A stretch of DNA of 14,760 nt from Cephalothrix simula (lineage: Eukaryota > Nemertea > Palaeonemertea > Archinemertea > Cephalotrichidae). This document shows, in pieces, positions 1-7,867 of this stretch. The stretch is taken from contig JAXIUW010045563.1 of assembly GCA_035591015.1 (NCBI GenBank), forward strand, positions 1 to 14,760, written 5' to 3'. How positions within the stretch are numbered: the first letter of the stretch is position 1; every line of letters begins with the position of its first letter. The position numbers and the translations under genes were made by a program. The notes beneath the pieces are model-generated. The model ran no database searches. It saw nothing but the letters and a program-made list of their open reading frames with translations, and was not told the origin of the DNA.

Positions 1-330
1 CCGGGGCGGGGGCGCGGTGTCGGGGTAAAAGATTCCAAAATTATCATACTCAGGGACTTTATTTTGCTTTTACAGCTTATATAATAATTCAATAATGCAG
101 CACAATCAGTATGATAAAGTGAAAAAAAATACTAGTATAGCTACCTACACTTTTTTCTCGACAGGCACAAAAGTCAAAGGGAAGGTAGAATCCGCTCCCC
201 GGGGGGGGGGGGGCAGATGGCAGTTCCGCAAACCTCCGCAGTCCCCGGGGGGCGGGGGAGCTCTTAGGTACGTAACTATACCGCAGCCCCACGCTTATCC
301 CCACCCAACCCTGCCGCCCCGGTAGCAACT
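1..330. repeat. C/G-run repeat, possibly truncated MITE at window edge
   Basis: An AT-rich stretch framed by C/G runs. The first 30 bases (CCGGGGCGG...TCGGGGTAA) resemble the reverse complement of 290-322 (GGGGATAAG / CCGCCCCGG side), which suggests terminal inverted repeats of a short element cut by the window edge. Bases 193-262 form a second GC-rich fold with CTCCCC at one end and GGGGAG at the other. Bases 25-77 and 93-146 match blocks at 11287-11350 and 12166-12200. Translations here are proline/glycine-rich artefacts of the C/G runs. Confidence 0.45.
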
Positions 331-954
331 TTCAATGACCAGTGCATAACGCTGGCAACGCTTGCCGGACAATTAAGTGTAATTAATAAAGCATAAAACT
401 GTTTCCCTTTAAAATCTATAGGCTACAAATATTAATACATAGTTACAGCTGTGGATATATTCATAAATATTCAGTACAGAATAAAGTGGTAAGTCCCATT
501 CATCATTTTGCGTCAAAAGGAGAGCTTTGCGTACTCTTGCACTTCCCGCGGCATGTGTCAAAACTGTGTCAACTGTCAACTGATTGATTGAAAAATGGCG
601 ACAAAATCCGTCAATTAAATCAAACATTATATTGTACAAAATGGAAGGCTCAGATATTAAAAGGAAGATTTTTGACGACTCCCCTAAATCATTTTGATAA
701 TGATAGAATATATATACAATATAATCATAACAATAGATACAATTCTCGCTTCTAAAAACACGAAAACTCTGAATCCTTTAAAATGTTGTTAAAAATAACA
801 TTATTATATAGCTTTTATAAAAATTTTAAAACATGTACAAAAATATAATCTTATACAAAAATCAACATATCCATGATACATGCATGATATACAATATTTT
901 CAGGATGGAGTGTTGTTTCAGATTGAGTAAATAGTTATTTAATGTAATTCCTAA
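331..954. other. Gene-free AT-rich spacer
   Basis: No credible coding frame, RNA gene or repeat with a clear partner was recognised. The sequence is strongly AT-rich from about 650 on. It ends at the TAA target duplication of the MITE that starts at 955. Confidence 0.6.
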
Positions 955-1029
955 AGGTCGTTCCATACTTTTTGTTATTTCGAGTTGTCTTCTGATCTCT
1001 TGTTATCTTGGCCAAACTTTCCACATATG

Positions 1030-1093
1030 ACTGAGCATAGACTAGTTACTGAAATTTGCGGACTGAGCAGAGACTAGTTACTGAAATTTGCGG
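1030..1093. repeat. Two-copy 32-bp tandem repeat
   Basis: The 32-base unit starting ACTGAGCA at 1030 is repeated directly at 1062, differing at a single position (T at 1038, G at 1070). The near identity means a recent duplication within the MITE. Confidence 0.9.
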
Positions 1094-1197
1094 TTAACAA
1101 TAGTGTTTTCTCCGGTGAGGTAAATCAAATTAGGAAAAATTGAAAAGTTTTACGAAATATAAAAGTCATAAATCATATCAGATGTTATATCCCGCCC

Positions 1198-1226
1198 TTG
1201 AATTTGGAAAGATCTACCAAATTCAA
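1198..1226. repeat. Hairpin inside MITE
   Basis: The arms TTGAATTTGG (1198-1207) and CCAAATTCAA (1217-1226) pair perfectly across a 9-base loop. A weaker outer pairing (TATATCCCGCC against GGCGGATATTATA at about 1250-1262) would extend it into a cruciform. Confidence 0.7.
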
Positions 1227-1572
1227 ACGGACCCTACGGGGGTCGAAAAGGCGGATATTATACTACTAGTATGAACAAGAACTAACTTAAAATAACTTGT
1301 GTTGTTCAGCGTAGCATTTGGATAACTATGGATAACTTGAAGTCACAAAAATTCAAAGTTCAAAATTTTGAAATAACTCGATAACATGAAACATGAAGGA
1401 ATATTAGAAAAGTAGGGGAAGTATGGACAGAAGTTACTCTCTGTTATTCGTTAGCTACGAATAATTAACAAAACCTAATTAGTTTAATTGCAATCAAGCT
1501 TAGATTTTTAGATTTGTTTGGCTTGGATAACACAAATAACCCGAAATAACTTGGAGTATGGAACGACCTTAA

Positions 1573-2520
1573 ACATCATCAATGTTGCGAGACGGTGATG
1601 TCACAATGTATTGATGTGGGAACATGACATCATTTATAATTTAGGCCGAGCAAAATAACACTTTTGTATACCGAAAGTTGGGTAAAAAAGTTTGGGTCGG
1701 TCGGTCGGAAAAAAATTTCATTTTTCAAAAGAATTTTATTTCCTGATTTTGGGGCACCACAAGTGAAAATTTCATCAGAAACATGAACATTTGTCATCGA
1801 GGCTTCGCGCCCACTCGAAGTCTGTAGCCTGCTGTCAAGGGGGCTATAGCAGCTAAAGGGTGGCCCTGCATGTATTGGTGGGGGACACTTCTATATGAGA
1901 TAAGAGGAAATAAAATGGTAGGTATAATTAAAATTAGAGACCCTACAAATGAGGGATTCCAGTTTGAGGTGCACTCTGTCCGTATGGACGGGATTCCATT
2001 ATTTTAGAATCAACCCTTAAAATATAAACGAAAATAAATAAAAATATAATACGTGAAATATAAGTGAAAACAAAATTGAAGACCTGATACGAATGAATGG
2101 ATTCTACTTGTACCACGATGAGGTGGAGAGCCCCGGAATGGACAGGGTGACACTTTTTTACACGTGAGGGAACACAATAGCAACACATTAAGTATGTAAA
2201 AGGCTTTATCATAAAAATCAAATAAAATATTTTAGGGTCGGGGGTCTCGGGTGATTAGGGTCGGTTTTTGGTACAAAATAATTTTTAGGCCCTATCTTTG
2301 AAACACTTTCGAACTATTTTCATTTTCTTCCTTTAGCATATTCGTACATGTATCATTTAACTTAACTGTATATCTCAGTTGAGCCCAATTTTTCTTTACG
2401 CTAAAAATACTACAAGCTAATGTAATAGTATCTAAAAAATATAAAAAATTTCCTACAATATAATAAAAAATTACAACATTCTTACAAATATAAAATTACA
2501 GAATATCAACAAAAATACGC
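1573..2520. other. Gene-free spacer
   Basis: No supported gene. It contains a short (GGTC)3 run near 1697-1708 and long AT-rich stretches from 2380. A 92-codon open frame on the minus strand (2221-1943) has low-complexity composition and no recognisable domain, so it is not called. Confidence 0.55.
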
Positions 2521-2610
2521 CAATGGCGTGGAGGTCACTTGACGTATGACATGAAGTTATAGACGTAAAATCCAAGTTGGAATTACATGTATTTAGGGTG
2601 GCGCAAGTAC

Positions 2611-4161
2611 AAAAATTTTGAGCTAGCACCCGTGATGTTTGCCAAATGATGATAGAAGCTCCCCTGATTTTTTTCAGATTTTTTAAATGTCATCATACAG
2701 TCGTTCATTTGAGTTTTATTTGGGACCACCCTGTACAGTGGAGAAAATGGTAAAATCACCAAAATCACATGGAAAGGCTGTTACAATGTATTATTGGTGT
2801 ATATAAACATAGACCTTATCTTCCCAACAAACAACTTTTCAAGGTCATAAGGTCATTCTATAATGTACTGTATTGTACTATGATATTCGAAACCCCTCCT
2901 AATTATTACCGGTACCTATCTTTCGAAGTTTCCACATTAAATAACATCCCGACGTTGGGCACCCCACTAGCGTTGTCCCGTTGACCTACATGTACCCCAC
3001 CATGGCTTTCATTCATAAAATGGATGGCACATCCAATCTATATGGATATCAATTTACGCATGTGTAAGCACATAGTGGCATATCAGGTTTAGCAAAATCT
3101 ATTTCATTTGTGGAGGAATACGTGTTTATTGTGTTTATTCTAGTTACTTTTTGGCATGAAACATATAAAACTTTTCGGAAAATTTCCGAAAGTGTTCTAT
3201 TGAAACAAAAACAACATGCACTGATGTTCACTCTAATTGCGCCGATACCTTAGCAATTACAGTGGGGTGTCTCAAACCTGCCTTGCGTCCCAACCTGCCC
3301 CACTCTCCCTTACTACGGCCGGGGATTATCCTACCGTAAAAATTCAGAAGTACCGTACCCAACTTCTATATTATATCACTCCCAATGTATTCTCTACGTT
3401 TATAATATGTTAACACGGTATCAAGTCATTTGATTTTGAAAATGAAGCCCTTTTGCATGTATTTTAAGGGTCGCCCAATATGCTCCACTCGATGTTCCAA
3501 CCTACCCCACCAGGTGGGGCACGTTGAAGCACTGGAAGCCTACTTCAAAGCAAAGTTTACGCATGATTGGCTGCTTCAATTTTAATAATGTTTGGGCTCC
3601 TATTAGATCTGATCAGAGAATACCTTTCGGTATTATCATTCAATTTACCCTGTTCTGGTTTTGTGTAACTGCACTTATAAAAAATAAAAAAGCGGCCCAA
3701 CGTGCCCCACCCTCACCCGCTAAGGCGACCATCTTACCGTAAACTTATGCTAATAACCTTATCTATTTGTAGATCCAAAAGGCATGTTCATAACAGCCGT
3801 GTAACTTAGTTTAACTAATGTAATTTCATGATAAATTGGAGAAAATGAGGGAAAATGACGTTTTTTAGCCTGACCTTGACCTTTGACCTTAACCTTGACA
3901 TTATGACCTTGAAAAGTTGTTTGTTGGGAAGATAGGGTCTATGTTTCTATACACCAACAATACATTGTAACAGCCTAGGGTGACCCTTTCCATGTGATTT
4001 TTGTGATTTTACCATTTTCTCCACTGTACAGGGTGGTCCCAAATAAAACTCAAATGAGCGACTGTAGGATGACCTTTAAAACATCTGAAAAAATTCAGGG
4101 GAGCTTCTATCATCATTTGGCACAACATATCAAACATGACGGGTGCTAGCTCAAAATTTTT
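2611..4161. mobile_element. 1.55-kb element bounded by long (about 250-265 bp) inverted repeats
   Basis: The left arm 2611-2855 (AAAAATTTTGAGCTAGCACC inward) is repeated in inverse orientation at 3897-4161, with high identity apart from short indels of about 9 bases and scattered changes. A CTGTACAGGGTGGTCCCAAA block lies in each arm. The interior (2856-3896) has two related blocks of about 50 bp (3291-3345 and 3698-3745: CAAC-TGCCCCAC, then CTTACCGTAAA) and no transposase frame. Such long arms suggest a foldback transposon or two copies inserted head to head. Frames in the arms carry no recognisable domain. Confidence 0.7.
3871..3909 (-). repeat. AGGTCA half-site cluster
   Basis: TGACCT (AGGTCA on the minus strand) occurs at 3871, 3877, 3884 and 3904, giving spacings equal to DR0 and DR1 of nuclear-receptor half-sites. 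It sits at the inner end of the right inverted-repeat arm; the left arm has a shorter version (AGGTCATAAGGTCA near 2841-2855). Receptor binding is only a possibility, because simple-repeat expansion explains it equally well. Confidence 0.5.
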
Positions 4162-4353
4162 ATATTTGCATTTGTAAGGCCAGCCCAGTGAGCTAAAATG
4201 CGCTCTTTCAGAATTCTAATTTTAAATTTTTTAGTAAAAAACTTTGAAATAGGGGTGGACGGGTTAGGGACCGGGCTGCACCTTCGGGGCTCGGGGGGCC
4301 GGGCCTATGACGTCACCTATCGGCGTAAATATTGACTATACAAAAAAATTCCC

Positions 4354-4579
4354 AATTTAACCTCATGTTGATTTTTCATGAGCTATCTATTAAAAAAACC
4401 GCAGCTCTCTACAATCATTTTGCCTAATACTAATTTTCTAATTTTGAAGAAAAAAAAAACACATTTTGACCCCTAGCGGCGAAGATATGAACTTTAGAGA
4501 AAAATAAATTTTCCTATGGATGTTGCTTTTTTCATAAGCTATCGATTAAAAAAAACATCGAGGCTCTACGACCACTTTG
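4354..4579. repeat. Two diverged direct repeats, period about 155 bp (core repeat of copy 1)
   Basis: ATGTTGATTTTTCATGAGCT followed by ATCTATTAAAAAAACC (4365-4400) recurs as ATGTTGCTTTTTTCATAAGC followed by TATCGATTAAAAAAAAC (4520-4556). Both continue into CTCT-ACRA-CA-TTTTG. The segment between them contains GACCCCTAGCGGC, close to the GACCTCTAGCGGC-like motif of the copy 2 core repeat at 6996, 7222 and 7371. Confidence 0.6.
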
Positions 4580-4612
4580 ACCTTGACCTGCCATTTTCAA
4601 GGTCAAGGTCAC
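4578..4612. repeat. Hairpin of AGGTCA half-sites
   Basis: TGACCTTGACCT (near 4578-4589) and AGGTCAAGGTCA (near 4601-4612) are perfect complements around a short spacer. A separate small hairpin follows at 4666-4684 (AGGCTAT / ATAGCCT, 5-base loop). Confidence 0.65.
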
Positions 4613-4779
4613 CAAATTTCAGTACAAACGGACGGGTCAAGTCTACCATCTATTAAAATTTCAAAAGGCTATCATAAATAGCCTAGGAGGAGATAGCTTT
4701 GGCCCAATGTGTGCGAAAAATTTCTAAAAAAATCTATTGGTGGCGCTGGCCCCGCCCCTAATCGGCATAATCGATCGCG

Positions 4780-4838
4780 CACACACACACACTCAGAGTG
4801 AATGCATTAGGTCACAATGACTACGTCAAGTGACCTAA
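4780..4838 (+). repeat. CA microsatellite followed by 3'-terminal hairpin
   Basis: Seven CA units (4780-4793) precede a hairpin with perfect 9-base arms, TTAGGTCAC (4807-4815) and GTGACCTAA (4830-4838), with additional internal TGAC/GTCA pairing. It is read here as the 3' end of Helentron-like copy 1. Confidence 0.65.
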
Positions 4839-4974
4839 AAATACTGAACTGGTCAATAAAACCATTTTGCATACAATGTGAAATGCCAATAGTAAATTTA
4901 AAAAATGTACACAATTAACATATGTGTTACACACTATTATGCCACAGCTGGGAAGGTTTACTAGTCCGTTTCTG

Positions 4975-5536
4975 ATTGATACTTGTAATGTACCGTAAAC
5001 AGGACACAGGTATAGGGTAACCTGCGTAGATTGAGGTATGTCCTCCAATTGAGATTTATTTGAGATACATCCTCCAATTAAAGGATGGGATTAAATACTT
5101 ACAGCAAGCTACATTTTGAAAATTTAAACAATCACTTGTTATTCTTTCATTAAAGAATTATGTGAAGCATAAACAACGTTCCTAGTGTCATTTAGAAGCC
5201 TTTATGAACAGGAGTTTTTTATTGACTTCGAAGTCAATTAATATCTATTCTAAAGGTAATATTAAATTCAAATCAAGTGTGAGTTTGATTATTAATTCCT
5301 TCATTTATTTAAAAACAAATACTTTTAAAAGATGTAGCTCAAAGACATCTCTATATTAAAAGACGTACTTCTTCGATAAGCGACCTCTCAACCAGTACAA
5401 TATCGATCAAAATCGAAAACCAGGCCACGTTTTTCTGCGGTATGCTCGTGAGATATCTATGCCAATTGAAGGGTGTAGCTCAATTGAAGGACATAGCTCA
5501 ATCTACACAGGATCCTCACCTGGTAACAATATCAAT
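4975..5536. mobile_element. Foldback element with composite inverted arms
   Basis: The left arm (about 4975-5080) and right arm (about 5462-5536) are inverted copies: GTAGATTGAGGTATGTCCTC followed by CAATTGAG on the left matches the complement of CTCAATTGAAGGACATAGCT at 5479-5498 and its flank. Each arm itself contains two direct copies of a unit of about 25 bp (TCCTCCAATT at 5041 and 5070; CAATTGAAGG at 5463 and 5481). The AT-rich loop has the palindrome GACTTCGAAGTC (5224-5235) and no coding frame. No clear target-site duplication was found. Confidence 0.6.
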
Positions 5537-6182
5537 GCCCTATACGCTCTTGGCTCTTGATTGTTGACGCAGGAGTTGAGAAAAATTTGCGAAAGTTACA
5601 CTATTATGCAAATCAATTCTGACCAGCTGAAGGCTTTTGGATGCGGTATTCTGCATAAAACTTGTTCAATAGACTTCTCGTATGGCTTTTTCATGCTTTA
5701 TTGGACTCTGTATGCATCATCCATACTACATTGGCCAAAAATTGGTTAAGGAAGTCGGTCAAAATAGTGCTGTTGCTTCTTGGGTGATACAAGGAGTGAT
5801 ATACTGTAACTGATAAAATGAAGGAATAAATTATGAACTTCTTTTACTTGGAAAATTTTTGAAATAGGTAAAACATATAACAAACATCTAAACTTTTTCA
5901 TACAGCAGTGCCGTGCATTTTCATGGCATGAGATGTTCTACTTCCTTGATTATAGTTCATTTTTGGAAAATTCAAAAATCATCCAATATACATGTACTAA
6001 TATCTAGTTTGAACTGCAAATGGCCAATAAATCGTCTCGAGCTGTACTATACTATCCTTCTTCATCAACTGAATGCAGAATTGAAAATAAATGAAGTATA
6101 TGTATCATTTTGGGATGCTAATGTATCATTTCATTACACAAAAAGACCCTTAAATGAATTTGAATTAAAGTGATCATAATAC
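5537..6182. other. Gene-free spacer
   Basis: Two plus-strand open frames (5561-5749 and 5913-6173) of 62 and 86 codons occur in AT-rich sequence. They lack recognisable domains or splice context and are treated as chance. Nothing else was recognised. Confidence 0.5.
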
Positions 6183-6666
6183 ACTAGTCAAAGTCCCCGC
6201 AGGGGGGGGGGCACTGTGGAGATATGTGGGGCATAGCGGGAATTAGTGTCAAAAATTACCACACCATAGTGGGGATAACATCATCTACGTCGTATTACCG
6301 TTTTCTAGATGTCCCCGACATGCGGGGAAACCGGCTGTTAAGGTCCGCTTTACAAATTTTTGCTTGAATTTTCAATCTGACTTTGAAAGTTGCAATACCC
6401 AGTCTGGTATCCTTAATCTGTGCATTGATCTTCTGGAGTGCTCTTGGTGTAAAAAGTACGAAAAAGTAGGCAAATATACGATATTTGGGGATAGCGGCTT
6501 TAGCCCCACATATAGGGATGGGGCGTTCCGTATATTTAGCGGCATTTGACGTTTTCAATTTTCCAGCGCAGGGTGGGGATGACGGATGGTTAGCGGTGGA
6601 TAATGACCTCCGCTATTCCCCACATAACCCCAAAGTGCCACCCTTCGGGGACTTTATTTGACTAGT
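6183..6666. mobile_element. MITE with G/C-run terminal inverted repeats
   Basis: ACTAGTCAAA-GTCCCCG at 6183-6199 is matched in inverse by CGGGGACTTTATTTGACTAGT ending at 6666, with a 4-base TAAA insertion. Similarity extends about 57 bp inward through GGCACT, ATGTGGGG and ATAGCGG blocks. The outermost ACTAGT is itself palindromic, so the target duplication cannot be told from the end. The interior has a TCCCCG/CGGGGA hairpin (6312-6328) and recurrent TAGCGG and GGGGAT motifs but no transposase. Overlapping frames of about 60-87 codons on both strands reflect its composition. Confidence 0.75.
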
Positions 6667-6928
6667 TCATCAGTTTATCAAAATTAGTGTGACACATCCA
6701 ATTTTGTTGTCACCAATCAAGCGTATCGAGCATCAATATTATCAATCACGAAAGGACCTAGTAAGCCTTCCAAGCTGCTGTCGAAACTTAAAAGAAAACA
6801 TTGCAATAGTGTGTAACGCAGTGTATATCTAAATATACACAGATAAAACAAATTATTTTAAATCTTCTTCAAACATGAGTGTTTTGAGATATTTTCTCCA
6901 CAAAACTGTATTTATAATCATAAAATGG
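6667..6928. other. Short gene-free spacer
   Basis: AT-rich sequence between two mobile elements; no gene, RNA or repeat recognised. Confidence 0.5.
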
Positions 6929-6989
6929 CCAGTGGCGTGTAGCTCACTTGGTTTCGTGAATTATACAGAAAAATGGGTTACATCGACCT

Positions 6990-7400
6990 AAAACGGACCT
7001 CTAGCAGCAAAAAAATATATCACTTAAACACCTTATTCAACTTTCATATACTTTCGAATAAATATGTTTTACCAATGTAAAGCCTACCTACTACCTATGA
7101 TGAAAAATCACCCTATTACTTAAATGGCTCCTGTATCACATTTCATCAAAACCGTAGCATTATATGACACACTTTTCCCGGTCTTAAACAGATATACAAT
7201 TTTAGATTATTCGCCTTTGATAACCTCGAGCGGCTAAATTACGCGTCACAGAAAAAAGTCCTCATTTAACTTCGTCTTCTTTTTTTCATAATCATGTTTT
7301 ACCTAACTATTACTTTGATAATTCACCATAATACTTAAACGACTGAAAACAGCCCATTTTGGCCTTTAATGACCTCTAGCGTCACACAAAAATGTTCTCA
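6990..7400. repeat. Degenerate tandem core repeat (2.2 copies)
   Basis: Successive copies start at about 6990, 7215 and 7365 with GACCTCTAGC, AACCTCGAGC and GACCTCTAGC. Copy 1 is about 225 bp and copy 2 about 150 bp, the difference being an extra segment after the TACTTAAA block in copy 1. Confidence 0.6.
7365..7370 (-). promoter_or_regulatory. Candidate poly(A) signal ATTAAA
   Basis: ATTAAA on the minus strand, about 247 bp past the HECT stop codon and inside the Helentron-like repeat. It is the nearest AATAAA/ATTAAA I saw downstream; the next, AATAAA at 6658-6653, lies in another MITE. The hexamer alone is weak evidence, and the AT-rich setting makes chance matches likely. Confidence 0.25.
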
Positions 7401-7616
7401 TGATTTTCTTGCCTCAGGCTTCCGGACAAGCGGGGTCGGGTTTTTCTGATGCCTAGCGAACTGTGGGAACTTCTGGGACTGCGCGGATAGTCGTGAATAT
7501 TGAAAAATCAATCACTAAATGTACACGCACGCACAGACACCGGGCGATAGCGTAAGCTTACCATTGGTACTTCGTACCAAGTGAGCAAACAAGGCATAAC
7601 ATAAATTACCTGGTCT

Positions 7617-7867
7617 CTAGACACTACCGAACCAGACATTAACCATTGACTCAATCATCATATACTTGAAGTCATCATAGTCATCAAGATGCGATGGTAA
7701 TTTTAAAGTCAAATCACACGTTGACACCCTCGGGTAACTAGTTTCCCTTAAAAATGATATACTTATTTTTTTTTCAAGGCCACCTGGTGGAACTTCTTCT
7801 AGGCCAGTTATGAATACCATTAAAACTTTTAACGATGCTACCTTACCAGAAATGAAGAGCCTACCAT
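7617..7867 (-). CDS. HECT ligase terminal exon: C-lobe with catalytic cysteine and stop
   Basis: Encodes residues 288-369 and a TAG stop at 7619-7617. The acceptor is TTTTCTCTTACAG (AG at 7869-7868), and the first two bases complete Asp287. The order LKVLMVFITG, VPPGG, ISISFL, SYPRVSTCDLTLKLP, then MMIESMVNVWFGSV is the canonical HECT C-lobe. Cys337 (TGT at 7718-7716) in STC is the residue that would form the ubiquitin thioester. A CAG/GTAATT match lies 7 bases past the stop, so the 3' untranslated region could itself be spliced. The element at about 6929-7590 begins only some 27-30 bp downstream. Confidence 0.92.

Larger units (their letters stand above)
955..1569. mobile_element. Non-autonomous DNA transposon (MITE), Harbinger-like by 3-bp TAA duplication
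   Basis: The ends are inverted repeats. AGGTCGTTCCATACT at 955-969 is matched perfectly by its complement at 1555-1569, and similarity continues inward for about 60 bp with GTTATTTCG and GCCAAAC blocks. Both ends are flanked by TAA (952-954 and 1570-1572), the TWA-type duplication made by PIF/Harbinger transposases. There is no transposase frame; the interior holds many ATAAC motifs, a 32-bp tandem duplication (1030-1093) and a strong hairpin (1198-1226). Assignment to Harbinger rests only on the target-site length. Confidence 0.75.
2521..4838 (+). mobile_element. Helentron-associated (HINE / pearl-like) non-autonomous element, copy 1
   Basis: The head, CCAATGGCGTGGAGGTCACTTG at 2520-2541, matches the head of copy 2 (6929-6950) at 19 of 22 bases. 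The subterminal stretch AGGTCACTTGACGTA (2532-2546) is perfectly complemented at 4822-4836, inside a terminal hairpin (4807-4838). Just before the hairpin come two diverged direct repeats (4354-4421 and 4507-4579, period about 155) and a CA microsatellite (4780-4793). The order head, core repeats, microsatellite, 3' hairpin is the known layout of pearl and other Helentron-derived elements. About 1.5 kb of its length is the inverted-repeat element at 2611-4161, probably a later insertion. No Rep/helicase frame is present, so it cannot move by itself. Confidence 0.55.
6929..7590 (+). mobile_element. Helentron-associated (HINE / pearl-like) element, copy 2
   Basis: The head is CCAGTGGCGTGTAGCTCACTTG (6929-6950). 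Its GCTCACTTGGT (6942-6952) is perfectly complemented by ACCAAGTGAGC at 7576-7586, inside a terminal hairpin (7556-7586: GCTTAC-CA-TTGGTAC, TTC loop, GTACCAA-GTGAGC). Between them lie diverged core repeats. The GACCTCTAGC motif recurs near 6996, 7222 and 7371, and ATGTTTTACC recurs at 7064 and 7294. The paired blocks CACCCTATTACTTAAA (7109) and CACCATAATACTTAAA (7324) also recur. An ACGC-type microsatellite (7520-7541) then leads to the hairpin. This order matches the pearl elements described from bivalves. It has no coding capacity and ends about 30 bp from the HECT stop codon. Confidence 0.65.

Noticed and set aside
95-328. Open frames on both strands (76-79 codons) rich in Pro/Gly
   Set aside because: Produced by C/G homopolymer runs in a repeat; no domain and no splice context.
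1943-2221. 92-codon minus-strand frame
   Set aside because: Low-complexity, hydrophobic AT-driven translation without a recognisable domain or conserved motif.
2583-2984. Frames on both strands within the left inverted-repeat arm (including VVPNKTQM)
   Set aside because: The arm is a non-coding repeat; the right arm copy does not preserve the frame.
5913-6173. 86-codon plus-strand frame
   Set aside because: AT-rich spacer, composition like a chance frame, no recognised domain.
6295-6558. Overlapping frames on both strands inside the MITE at 6183-6666
   Set aside because: Repeat-derived; no transposase motif such as DDE.
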